From NCBI GenBank assembly GCA_030431755.1, contig JAUIIK010000008.1:1-63762 (forward strand): a DNA stretch of 63,762 bases, given 5' to 3'. Of this stretch, positions 14,831-22,634 are shown in pieces; the stretch's first letter is position 1, and each line of letters starts with the position of its first letter. Source of the DNA: Chloroflexia bacterium (lineage in GTDB: Bacteria > Chloroflexota > Chloroflexia > Thermomicrobiales > CFX8). The notes below the pieces were generated by a model. That model had not been told where the DNA came from, made no database searches, and saw only the letters and a program-made list of their open reading frames with translations. The translations under genes were made by a program, and so were the position numbers.

Positions 14831-15787
14831 GTGACAGATCGCGGTGTGAGCAAGCGCAGGCCCTACGTTGCGCTCGGCTATGCCGACATCCGCCTCGGCC
14901 GCGACCTCAAAGGATCGGCATTCTTGCTCTACTGCTATCTCTCGCTACGGGTCGGGACCAACTCCGGCGCCTGGCCATCCTATGAGCGCATCAGCACAGA
15001 CACCGGCCTCGCGCCGGCGACGATCAGCAAGGGCCTGCGCCAGCTGGTCGACTACGGCGTGCTGCAGGTCGAGCGGCGGCGCAGCGAGGGCCGGCAGACG
15101 AGCAACTTCTACACGTTGCTCGATCCGCCCGACACTTCAGAAACTGAAGTAAACGGGACGACTCAGACTTCAGAAACTGAAGTCAGCCCCCAGCTGCCCC
15201 CAGAACCCCCTTCTACTTCAGGTTCTGAAGTGAAAAACGGACCCAGGGTAGCGCCCGACACTTCAGAACCTGAAGTGGGGGTAAACGGGACGACTCAGAC
15301 TTCAGAAACTGAAGAGGAAGAAACTACAGGGTTAAGACCTGAAGAAGCTTCAGATATTGCGCCTGCGGCGCGAGTCAGGCCGCGCGACCCGCTCTTCGAG
15401 GCGGTGGCGGAAGCCTGGCTGGGCAAGCCCTACCCCGAGCTGCAACTGACCAGATCCCAGCGCGGCAACGTCAATGCCTGCGTCGTGCAGCTGCGGGAGA
15501 TCAAGGCCTGCCCGGAGGCGGTCCCGCGCGAGTGGCAGCGGCTGCGGAGCATGTTCGATCACCCGACGCCGGCGGCGCTGGCGAAGCACTGGAACACCAA
15601 CGGCACGGGGCCGAAGCGAAAGGAGACCCCGGTTGATATCGCCCAACGAAGAATTATCAGTCGAGAGCAATCTCGAAGGGCTGGTCGCGATGCTGGCCGA
15701 AGCGACGACCGACCGCAGTGGGATGAGCGACTCCGAGATCGGGCGCTGGGCGCTGATGTACCGCGCCTTCCTGATGGTCGAGCGTAA
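14831..15787 (+). CDS. Phage replication initiator with embedded origin
   Basis: A 318-residue protein with an N-terminal winged helix (GSAFLLYCYLSLRVGTN..WPSYERISTDTGLAPATISKGL), a variable linker with repeated TSETEV/TSEPEV peptides (about 102-160), and a C-terminal domain typical of phage replication proteins. The linker codons contain six palindromic iterons, as in lambda O where the origin lies in the initiator gene. GTG start after a short GGGGTG site. Confidence 0.82.
   Translation: MTDRGVSKRRPYVALGYADIRLGRDLKGSAFLLYCYLSLRVGTNSGAWPSYERISTDTGLAPATISKGLRQLVDYGVLQVERRRSEGRQTSNFYTLLDPPDTSETEVNGTTQTSETEVSPQLPPEPPSTSGSEVKNGPRVAPDTSEPEVGVNGTTQTSETEEEETTGLRPEEASDIAPAARVRPRDPLFEAVAEAWLGKPYPELQLTRSQRGNVNACVVQLREIKACPEAVPREWQRLRSMFDHPTPAALAKHWNTNGTGPKRKETPVDIAQRRIISREQSRRAGRDAGRSDDRPQWDERLRDRALGADVPRLPDGRA
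15134..15353. other. Candidate replication origin: six palindromic iterons
   Basis: ACTTCAGAAACTGAAGT or close variants at 15134-15150, 15167-15183, 15215-15231, 15260-15276 and 15299-15315. A sixth, CTGAAGAAGCTTCAG, is at 15339-15353. Spacings (33, 48, 45, 39) are multiples of three because the repeats are translated. The local sequence after copy five is AT-richer than its surroundings and could be the unwinding element. Confidence 0.78.
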
Positions 15788-16349
15788 GGCGACATTGGAC
15801 GACGTGTTCACCGTTGCCAGGACCTGGCTGGCGCACTCGCGTTTCTTCCCGACCGTCGGCGACCTGGCCTCGCCGATCGAGGGGCACGTCGCGGCCCGGC
15901 TGCGCGCTGAGGAGGTCGCCCAGGCGCAGGTAGCCGCGACGCCGGTGGCCATGCTGGATGGCGTGCCGGACTACGCGGCCATGCCAACCCGCGATCTGCC
16001 GCCTGGCTACGACTACGCCGGCGACCCCCACTGGCAGCGTGGCTTGAAGCGCTTCCAGGCGCTGAAGGCCGAGGGGGCGCACTCCAGCTGGGGCCAGGCC
16101 CTGGCGAACATCCCGGCCAGCGCGCCCGGTTTCCAGGGGGCGACGAAGGCGCGGACGCTGGACTGCCCGGACTGCAAGGGCGCGCGCTACCTGCGGCTGG
16201 GCGAGTGGGACGCCGGCCGCGGCGAGCACTTCGGCCGGCTGGGCTCGCACTACGTGGCCTGCCCGACCTGCTGTCCCTACGGCACGTATGACCCCCAGGC
16301 TGAACGCGCCGCCGCGCAAGCCGCGGCACTGAGCGGGGCACTGGCATGA
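15633..16349 (+). CDS. Helicase-loader-like replication protein with zinc finger
   Basis: A 238-residue protein. The N-terminal region (W..MYRAFLMVERKATLDDVFTVARTWLAHSRFFPTVGDL) resembles the G39P/DnaB-loader-type domain of phage replication modules, and the C-terminus has a zinc knuckle (CPDCKGARYL...CPTCCPYG). I start at TTG 15633 because AAAGGAG lies 7 nt upstream; it overlaps the initiator gene in another frame. It probably helps load the host replicative helicase, since no phage helicase gene is visible. Confidence 0.62.
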   Translation: MISPNEELSVESNLEGLVAMLAEATTDRSGMSDSEIGRWALMYRAFLMVERKATLDDVFTVARTWLAHSRFFPTVGDLASPIEGHVAARLRAEEVAQAQVAATPVAMLDGVPDYAAMPTRDLPPGYDYAGDPHWQRGLKRFQALKAEGAHSSWGQALANIPASAPGFQGATKARTLDCPDCKGARYLRLGEWDAGRGEHFGRLGSHYVACPTCCPYGTYDPQAERAAAQAAALSGALA

Positions 16350-17863
16350 GCACGACATCGCACAACGAGAGCACCAGAACGGAGCACCCCATGACGACGA
16401 CCCTCTCTGATTCCGCACGAAATACGGACGCGCTGGTGCGCGAGATTCCGGTCGACCGGATCCACCGCAGCACCTTCAATCCGCGCCAGACCTTCGATGG
16501 CGAGCGCCTCGACGAACTGACAGCCTCAATCCAGCAGCACGGGCTGATCGAGCCGGTGGTGGTGCGGCCGCATCCCGACCCCGAGGACCTGCTGGGTTCT
16601 GGCGCGGATAGCTGGGTCGAGGAGCACTACGAGCTCATCGCCGGCGAGCGGCGCTGGCGGGCGGCACGGCAGGCCGGCCTCGAGGTGATCCCGGCGATGG
16701 TGCGGGATGTCGACGACGCGACGGCGATCCAGCTGGCGATCGTTGAGAACCTGCAGCGGGCCGATCTCGACCCGATCGAGGAGGCGGCGGGCTTCCAGCT
16801 GCTGATCGAGCGCGCCGGCATGACGCAGCGGGCGGCGGCGGCGGCGCTGAATCGCTCGCAGCCGGCGATCGCCAACGCGATGCGATTGCTGCGGTTGCCC
16901 GCCCATGCCCAGGACCTCATTCGCGAGGGCAAGCTAAGCCGGGCGCACGGCGTGGCGCTGATGCGCTTCGAGGAGTTCCCTGCGTTTCAGGAGGCGCTTG
17001 GCGACGTCGCAGTGAAGGACGGCCTGGCGAGCAAGGAGCTGGAGAAGCCCTTTGACAGCTACGACGTTGCCCGGCGGCTGCAAGGCGTGGCAGTTCCGCT
17101 CTACACGCGATTCGACGAGTGTGAGGACTGCCCGTTCAACGCGAGGCGCAAGGGTCAGTACCACGATTACTGCCTGAAGCCGGAGCACTTCGAGGAGCTC
17201 AGCGAGGCACGCGCCGCGGCGCGCGATGCCGAGCGCGACGAACGGCGGGCGGAAGCGGAGGCCGCCGGGGAGCTGCCGTCGATCCGGGACGTCGGCAGCC
17301 ACGAGGACCTGAGCTATGCGCTGGACCCGACAGCGGGCTGGACGAGCGTGCCGGCCGGCTGTAGCGAGGACTGCCCCTGCCGTTGTCGTGTGCTGAGCTG
17401 GCAAGGCGACCAGGTCATCCAGATCTGCGCCGACCCCGGCCGATACCGCGAGCTCCAGGAAGCTGAGAAGCAAGCCGAGACCGAGCGTAAGAAGGCGACG
17501 CTGGCGGGCCGCCTGGCGCAGCTCGAAGCAGCAATCGACGACCTACCGGCGCTGGGAACGATCGCGCCGGAAGAGCTCATTGTGCTGATGGGCGCGGCAC
17601 TGGAGCGCGTTGGCAAGAAGTCATTGCCGGGCCTGGTGGCCGAGCGTCAGGGGCATGCCGGGCTGGCCGAGCACCAGGACTGGAGCCGGTTCACGGTCCA
17701 GGAGCAGCCGCAGTTGTTTGGCCAGCTTGCAAGTCTCGACATCGTGAAGTTCGCACTGGAGGTGGTGCTGCGGAACGAGCTGCTGGACCGCTACGAGGGC
17801 TATGCCCGGAGCTCGCCACTGGCGGACTTCTACCTCGGCCCGGATGACGGCGAGGCGGCATGA
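16346..17863 (+). CDS. ParB/Spo0J-like DNA-binding protein
   Basis: A 505-residue protein. ParB N-terminal motifs (VDRIHRSTFNPRQTF, QHGLIEPVVVRPH, ELIAGERRWRAA, IVENLQRADLDPIEEA) are followed by a helix-turn-helix (MTQRAAAAALNRSQPAIANAMRL). The long C-terminal half has cysteine clusters (CEDCPFNARR...C, GCSEDCPCRC). No parA lies next to it, so it may act in replication or regulation (or use the CTPase/nuclease fold) rather than partition. Confidence 0.85.
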   Translation: MSTTSHNESTRTEHPMTTTLSDSARNTDALVREIPVDRIHRSTFNPRQTFDGERLDELTASIQQHGLIEPVVVRPHPDPEDLLGSGADSWVEEHYELIAGERRWRAARQAGLEVIPAMVRDVDDATAIQLAIVENLQRADLDPIEEAAGFQLLIERAGMTQRAAAAALNRSQPAIANAMRLLRLPAHAQDLIREGKLSRAHGVALMRFEEFPAFQEALGDVAVKDGLASKELEKPFDSYDVARRLQGVAVPLYTRFDECEDCPFNARRKGQYHDYCLKPEHFEELSEARAAARDAERDERRAEAEAAGELPSIRDVGSHEDLSYALDPTAGWTSVPAGCSEDCPCRCRVLSWQGDQVIQICADPGRYRELQEAEKQAETERKKATLAGRLAQLEAAIDDLPALGTIAPEELIVLMGAALERVGKKSLPGLVAERQGHAGLAEHQDWSRFTVQEQPQLFGQLASLDIVKFALEVVLRNELLDRYEGYARSSPLADFYLGPDDGEAA

Positions 17864-18603
17864 GCGGGCTGCGGACGGACCGGATTCCGAAGGCGGTTGC
17901 GGACGACCTGTGGCCGACGGACACGAACAACGGAGAGGACGACGAGATGAGCGGACCGATAACGGTCACGACGGCGCACGGTGAGGCGGTCACGGTGGAC
18001 AGCATCGAGGAGCTGAGTACCAACCCGGAGGTTCGCCGGCAGGCGGGCGAGGTCGTGAAGCGTGCGGTGGGTAGTGCGGTCGAGCGGGTGAATTCTGCAT
18101 CCCAGGATTCGGAATTCCGAATTCCCGACGTCGTCTACGGCGACTTTCAGGACGCGCCGGAGCTGGGGCGGCTGGCGCGGGCGCTGGCTGACGAGTACGA
18201 GGGCGACCCGCGGGTCAACGACGTGCTCTGGCACAGCGAGGGTTGCGAGATTCGCTACGCCTGGAAGCGGCAGGGCGGCCGCGCGAAGGGGCGGGCGACG
18301 TTGGGGAAGTGCGTGAAGCTGTCCGGCCCGGCGAAGCACTTCGCCAAGGGCGCGGACTTCCTGATCTGGATCGCCTGGGATCACACGCGCAACCTCGCCT
18401 TCACGCGCCAGGACATGCTGGCCCTGCTCTTCCACGAGCTGCACCACATCCAGCGGGACGTGACGGACGACGGCGAGGACGTCTACAGCGTGCGTGGGCA
18501 CGACCTGGAGGTCTTTTTCGCCGAGATCGAGGTTTTTGGGGCCTGGCTGGACGACATCGAGCGCGGTCGGAAGGCCTTCGAGCAGCTGGGACTCGGGGTG
18601 TGA
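17860..18603 (+). CDS. Putative phage metallopeptidase
   Basis: A 247-residue protein with a zinc-metallopeptidase motif HELHH within MLALLFHELHHIQRD at about residue 190 and a conserved FLIWIAWDHTRN block before it. The pattern fits the putative phage metallopeptidase family found in replication modules, where a nearby acidic helix gives the third ligand. ATG 17860 (overlapping parB-like stop) or internal ATG 17947 after GGAGAGGACGACGAG could be used. Confidence 0.7.
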   Translation: MSGLRTDRIPKAVADDLWPTDTNNGEDDEMSGPITVTTAHGEAVTVDSIEELSTNPEVRRQAGEVVKRAVGSAVERVNSASQDSEFRIPDVVYGDFQDAPELGRLARALADEYEGDPRVNDVLWHSEGCEIRYAWKRQGGRAKGRATLGKCVKLSGPAKHFAKGADFLIWIAWDHTRNLAFTRQDMLALLFHELHHIQRDVTDDGEDVYSVRGHDLEVFFAEIEVFGAWLDDIERGRKAFEQLGLGV

Positions 18604-18605
18604 TC

Positions 18606-19178
18606 ATGAGCACCCGGGTCTACACCCGCTGGACGGAGCGCCGGCGCTTCCTGCTGGAGGATCTGCTGGCGCGGGGCTGGTCGGACCGGCGGATCGCGAA
18701 GGTCTTCGAGACGACGGCCGTCGCGGTCAACGCGGCCCGCCAGCGCTTCGGGATGGCCCCGCGCTACCGCCAGGGGCACAGCCGCAAGGCGCTGGCGCAG
18801 CTGCTCGGTGTCACGCCGCACGTCATCCACCGCTGGCAGGAGGCCGGCTGGCTGGGGCGGCGCTACTGTGCGAGCTCGCCGGGCGGGCATGGCGTGCTGC
18901 TGACCAGCGACAGCGAGTTGATGGACTTCCTGGAGAACCCCGACACCTGGCACGCCTGGCGCTGGCAAGACATCACCGATCCCAACCTGCGCCTTTACTG
19001 CCGGCGGCTGCGCGGCGACGTCGTCTACCTCGGCTCGGCCGAGGTGGCGGCCATGGCCGGAGTGTTGCAGACGACGGTCAACCGGCACATTCAGCAGGGC
19101 AAGCTGACGGTGCGGCGGGACGGGAACCTGAACCGCATCCGGCTGGAGGAGGCGGAGCGGTACCGGGATGCACGATGA
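18606..19178 (+). CDS. Helix-turn-helix DNA-binding protein
   Basis: A 190-residue protein with two predicted HTH units: RRFLLEDLLARGWSDRRIAKVFETTAVAVNAAR near the N-terminus and an excisionase-like YLGSAEVAAMAGVLQTTVNRHIQQGKLTVRRDG at the C-terminus. It could regulate late genes or act with the replication machinery. Confidence 0.65.
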   Translation: MSTRVYTRWTERRRFLLEDLLARGWSDRRIAKVFETTAVAVNAARQRFGMAPRYRQGHSRKALAQLLGVTPHVIHRWQEAGWLGRRYCASSPGGHGVLLTSDSELMDFLENPDTWHAWRWQDITDPNLRLYCRRLRGDVVYLGSAEVAAMAGVLQTTVNRHIQQGKLTVRRDGNLNRIRLEEAERYRDAR

Positions 19179-19552
19179 GCGCGCCGTTGATCGTGCGGTT
19201 TCGGGTCGACGGGCAGCCGGTGTCGCGCCAGACCGTCTGGGCGCGGCGCTATCACCGCTACCGGGCGCAGGTGTTCCGGGCGGCGCAGCGGGCGATGCGG
19301 GGCTTGCCGACCCACAGCCCGGTGGCGGTCGAGATCGTCTACCGCTCGGCCTTTGCCAGCGACGCCGACGGCGCGCCGGATCTCGACAACATTGCCAAGG
19401 GGATTCTGGACGGCATGCAGAAGGTCGTCTACAGCGACGACCGGCAGGTGCAGGATCTCCGCATTCGACGGGTCGCGGTTGCGGCCCAGCCGGAGCAGGT
19501 GGTTGTCACCGTCCGGCGTCATCCTGATGTGAGTGGAGGTGCTTTGCGATGA
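19175..19552 (+). CDS. RusA-family Holliday junction resolvase
   Basis: A 125-residue nuclease. FRVDGQPVSRQ at the N-terminus and DLDNIAKGILDGMQKVVYSDD (acidic catalytic cluster) match RusA, which cuts four-way junctions formed in phage recombination. ATG overlaps the previous stop. A second RusA-like gene is at 20616. Confidence 0.85.
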   Translation: MSAPLIVRFRVDGQPVSRQTVWARRYHRYRAQVFRAAQRAMRGLPTHSPVAVEIVYRSAFASDADGAPDLDNIAKGILDGMQKVVYSDDRQVQDLRIRRVAVAAQPEQVVVTVRRHPDVSGGALR

Positions 19553-19947
19553 ACGGCGAGAGCTTCGCGGTTGCACTGGAGCGCATACGGGACGATCACG
19601 GGCTGTCGCAGTCCCGCCTGGCGGCGCGGGCCGGCTACGACCACAGCTATGTCTCGCGGCTGGAGTCGGACAGCCGGTCGCCGACGCGGGACGCGGTGAT
19701 CGCGCTGGGCTCGGCGATGTTCTGCAGCGAGGTCGAGCTGGACGAACTGCTGATGGCGGCTGGCTTCGCGCCGCTCGATCCCGCGAACCTGCTGGCTGGT
19801 GAACCGGCGCTGGGCGAGGCCTACGAGCTGCTGTCCGGCGCGGAGCTGCCGGCCGACGTCAAAGACGACCTGCGGGCCGGTGTGCGAATGAGCGTGCGCC
19901 AGGCGCGGCGGGCGGGGTCGAGCTGGAAGGCGGCGGTTGATGGTTGA
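19549..19947 (+). CDS. XRE-family HTH protein
   Basis: A 132-residue protein with an N-terminal Cro/CI HTH (ALERIRDDHGLSQSRLAARAGYDHSYVSRLE) and a helical C-terminus with no protease domain. It is encoded on the lytic strand inside the replication block, so it is a second possible reader of the 19-bp operators. Confidence 0.78.
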   Translation: MNGESFAVALERIRDDHGLSQSRLAARAGYDHSYVSRLESDSRSPTRDAVIALGSAMFCSEVELDELLMAAGFAPLDPANLLAGEPALGEAYELLSGAELPADVKDDLRAGVRMSVRQARRAGSSWKAAVDG

Positions 19948-20179
19948 GCAGACTGAGTACGAGTGTGCTGACTGTGGCCAGTCAACGGAATGGGTTACCT
20001 GCGAAACCTGCGGAGGTGCCGGCGTCGACTGGCTGGATTGGGACCCAGATGATGAGTACTTTGGAGACACTGGGCCGGACCCTTGCAGCGACTGTTACGG
20101 GTGCGGTGGTTGGTGGTCCTGCTTCAGTTGCGGCTCGGACAGAGCGCGAGCCTTTCGCGTGGACCGGGTGGCACCGTGA
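19940..20179 (+). CDS. Cysteine-rich zinc-binding protein
   Basis: A 79-residue, very acidic protein with five cysteine pairs (CADCGQ, CETCGG, CSDCYGCGG, CFSCGS), enough for two zinc sites. Overlaps the XRE gene by 8 bp. Function unknown. Confidence 0.6.
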   Translation: MVEQTEYECADCGQSTEWVTCETCGGAGVDWLDWDPDDEYFGDTGPDPCSDCYGCGGWWSCFSCGSDRARAFRVDRVAP

Positions 20180-20619
20180 AGCTGACCTTCGAGCGCCTCG
20201 CGACGGTATCGGCAAGTCAGATCGTCTTCGAGATCGACTGGGAAGCCGAGCGAGTCACCTGCACGCATGTCGAGCAGCTGGGGCGGAAGCGGACGGAGCA
20301 CGCGCTCGGGTGCGGCTCGGTCTCGGAGACCTGGGCGGTGATCCTGGAGTTTCAGGCAATGGGCTACCGGGAGGTGCAGCGCCACCAGGCGACGCATGAC
20401 GCCATTGTCGCCGGCGCGGCGGACGCGAAGGACAAGCAGTGCTGGCGGCGCGCGCCAGTGACGTTCGGGCAGTGGCGCGACCTGGGCTATGTGCCGTTGC
20501 TGCTCGCCAAGTACTTCGAGGGCTTCCAGGCCTACGTGTCCGATGTCGCGGTACAGCTGCGCGCGCCGGACACCGGCCAGGTGAACTACCGGCACGCCAA
20601 CGCCGGGGGTGCATCGTGA
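20176..20619 (+). CDS. Hypothetical phage protein
   Basis: A 147-residue soluble protein from GTG 20176 (coupled to the previous stop). No motif recognised. Confidence 0.58.
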   Translation: MKLTFERLATVSASQIVFEIDWEAERVTCTHVEQLGRKRTEHALGCGSVSETWAVILEFQAMGYREVQRHQATHDAIVAGAADAKDKQCWRRAPVTFGQWRDLGYVPLLLAKYFEGFQAYVSDVAVQLRAPDTGQVNYRHANAGGAS

Positions 20620-21014
20620 AGGTCATCCTGGAGTTCCCGGTGCCGATCCGGGAACTGGACAAGAACCATCGCCCGGCGCACTGGGCAGTACGAGCGGTTT
20701 CGTGGAACCGGGCGCTGCGGGATGCCCACAACGAGATTCTGGCGCAGCTGGAGGTGCCGGGATTGCGGGACTGGGAGCCGATCGACGAGCCGGTCTGGGT
20801 GCGCTGCACCTGGCGGCACCGGGAGGATCACCAGCGGCCCGACTACGACAACGCGGTGGCGCGGCTCAGCCCGACCTTCGACGCGCTGGAGTCGGCGGCG
20901 GTCCTGGAAAACGACCACCTGATCGAGGATGTACGGATTCAGTTTGAGCCGGTCCCGGCGGGGCGTGAGTCGATCACGCTGGTGCTGTGGACGGAAGGAG
21001 ACGAGGCAGCATGA
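20616..21014 (+). CDS. RusA-like nuclease (second copy)
   Basis: A 132-residue protein with the layout of RusA: an N-terminal FPVPIRELDKNHRPA, then RPDYDNAVARLSPTFDALESAAVLENDHLIEDV, in which the spaced Asp/Asn residues fit the RusA catalytic cluster. It is distant from the 19175 protein. It may be a divergent resolvase with other specificity. Confidence 0.65.
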   Translation: MKVILEFPVPIRELDKNHRPAHWAVRAVSWNRALRDAHNEILAQLEVPGLRDWEPIDEPVWVRCTWRHREDHQRPDYDNAVARLSPTFDALESAAVLENDHLIEDVRIQFEPVPAGRESITLVLWTEGDEAA

Positions 21015-21316
21015 CGATCAAACGAGCGGTCTGGAAGTACACCATCGAGTGGCCCAAGCTCGTCGGCACGTTCGAGATGCCGATGCACGCGCTCTTTCGG
21101 GCCGCGCGGGGCGTCAATAGCGACGGCAGCTCAACCCCGAGTATCGAGCTCTGGTACGAGGTGGACCCGGAGATGCCGAAAGAGTCCGTGCGCGTCATGG
21201 CCATCGGCACAGGTTTCTACTTCAGCCCGGATCGCATGACCTATATCGACACGGTATTCGTCGACGGCGATGTCTGGCATCTCTACTGGGATTGGCGGGC
21301 CCATGACGGCAAGTGA
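21011..21316 (+). CDS. Hypothetical phage protein (DUF7352-like)
   Basis: A 101-residue protein beginning MTIKRAVWKYTIEWP, rich in beta and aromatic residues (YIDTVFVDGDVWHLYWD). The layout recalls small phage proteins of the DUF7352 type; this is from memory and not checked. Confidence 0.58.
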   Translation: MTIKRAVWKYTIEWPKLVGTFEMPMHALFRAARGVNSDGSSTPSIELWYEVDPEMPKESVRVMAIGTGFYFSPDRMTYIDTVFVDGDVWHLYWDWRAHDGK

Positions 21317-22049
21317 CATCGACATCGAGCAGCAGCTCAACGACCTGGCGAAGCGGCGGCGGGAGCTGACGGACCAGCTGTCGAGGGCCACCAACTTCCA
21401 GGAGCGCCGGGAGCTCAGTGACCAGGTGGAGGCGCTGGGGAAGCAGGCGCGGGAACTGGAGGCCGAGCAGCGCAAACAGCGGGCCGCCGTGAGCCCGGCC
21501 GCGAAGCCGCATAAGAAGCCGATCGGAAAGCCTGAGGAGTCTATGCCGAAACCACCGACATTCGAGCTGTACCGCCGGATGGGCCGGAACAGTGTCGCGG
21601 CTCTGCCGACGCCGGCCGTCTCGCTGACGACGACGCAGCTGACCTTCAACCAGCCGGCGCTCGATGCGCTGGGCGTCAAGGTGGGGGGGCAGGTGCTGCT
21701 CTACTTCGCGCGTGACGCCGGCATTCTGGCCGTGGCAAAGCCGAAGCCGGGCTGGGAGGTGTCCAGTGCCCTGAAGATCGGCGAGGGGAAGGGCGCGGCG
21801 GCCGGCAGCGTCACCCTGGGCGCGTTCGGCAAGTGGGCGGCGCTGGATCTGAAGCGGGCGAAGGGGATCTATGGGCTGGAGCACGATGAGGATCACGAAC
21901 ACTGGGCGTTTCAGCTGCCGGCGGGGTCGTGGGCGAAGCCAGCGAGTGGGACGCCGGGTGGTGCAGCGGGGTCGGCAACGCGGGGGCGAGGGAAGACGAG
22001 TGCCGCGAAGCGTGACGACTTGCCGGCGACGTCGCCGCATCGGTCATAG
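21303..22049 (+). CDS. Hypothetical phage protein with coiled coil
   Basis: A 248-residue protein. Residues about 5-60 form a charged coiled coil (DLAKRRRELTDQLSRATNFQ); the middle (VSLTTTQLTFNQPALDALGV) looks like a small beta domain similar to AbrB/SpoVT-type folds; the tail is Lys/Arg/Gly-rich. Last gene of the early/replication block. Possible DNA-binding role. Confidence 0.58.
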   Translation: MTASDIDIEQQLNDLAKRRRELTDQLSRATNFQERRELSDQVEALGKQARELEAEQRKQRAAVSPAAKPHKKPIGKPEESMPKPPTFELYRRMGRNSVAALPTPAVSLTTTQLTFNQPALDALGVKVGGQVLLYFARDAGILAVAKPKPGWEVSSALKIGEGKGAAAGSVTLGAFGKWAALDLKRAKGIYGLEHDEDHEHWAFQLPAGSWAKPASGTPGGAAGSATRGRGKTSAAKRDDLPATSPHRS

Positions 22050-22050
22050 C

Positions 22051-22080
22051 TTGCGAACATATGTTCTAGTGTGGCAATAT
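22051..22080 (+). promoter_or_regulatory. LexA/SOS-box-like palindrome over a promoter
   Basis: CGAACATATGTTCT (22054-22067) fits the Gram-positive type SOS box CGAAC-N4-GTTCG, with one end mismatch. It overlaps a promoter-like TTGCGA (22051-22056), 18-bp spacer, CAATAT (22075-22080). The downstream sequence to 22196 has no ORF. Confidence 0.6.
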
Positions 22081-22196
22081 CTGAGGCGAACCCCAACAGG
22101 GAGAGCTGCACGACGGCCGGCGCGAAGCGAGGTTGGTTGACCGGAGCCCCGGAGCAGGGCCCGGCGGCCGACCTACGTCTCATGCTGACGTGGATC

Positions 22197-22227
22197 GCGT
22201 GGACGCGGTACGCGCATGATGTATATT
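22197..22227 (+). promoter_or_regulatory. Operator-like site and promoter before terminase
   Basis: GCGTGGACGCGGTACGCGC (22197-22215) matches the replication-operon operator at 13 of 19 positions. Six bases later is TATATT (22222-22227) preceded by TG, the same geometry as at 14641-14671. Confidence 0.52.
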
Positions 22228-22268
22228 GAGCATGACTACCTGCCTTGTGAAATGTTCAGGTTTTGTTC

Positions 22269-22634
22269 ATGTTTCGCTGGACCCGGACACGCGAAAAGGC
22301 CGCACTAGCACTCGCAAACGGGTCTACCCGGCATGAAGCGGCTGAAACCGCTGGCGTGACCGAGCGCACGATCTACAAGTGGCTCGATACTGACGAGTTT
22401 GCGGCCGAGGTGGACCGGCTGAGTCTGATGACCGATATTGCCGGGCGAGCCGAGCGACTGCGGATTGCGAAGCGCGTCGTGCGGCAGCGGCTTCAGGCCG
22501 ACGGCGTCTACGTGACAGACAAGGACTTGCTGGAGTGGCTGAAGTTCGCGCAAAGTGAGACAGATGGTATCAAGCTCGACCTTGCCGCCATCGCAGAGGC
22601 TGCGGCATCTGTGGCCGGTCAAGGACAAGACTGA
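22269..22634 (+). CDS. Terminase small subunit
   Basis: A 121-residue protein with an N-terminal HTH (ANGSTRHEAAETAGVTERTIYKWL) of the phage terminase small-subunit type, which recognises the packaging site. It directly precedes and overlaps the large subunit. ATG 22269 chosen over an upstream TTG. Confidence 0.8.
   Translation: MFRWTRTREKAALALANGSTRHEAAETAGVTERTIYKWLDTDEFAAEVDRLSLMTDIAGRAERLRIAKRVVRQRLQADGVYVTDKDLLEWLKFAQSETDGIKLDLAAIAEAAASVAGQGQD

Noticed and set aside
15134-15353. CRISPR-like spaced repeats
   Set aside because: Repeats are 17 bp with irregular short spacers, lie in a coding frame and have no cas genes; they fit origin iterons.
18100-18128. GGAATTCCGAATTCCC palindromic string as an operator
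   Set aside because: It lies in the coding region of the metallopeptidase gene, with no promoter nearby and no second copy.
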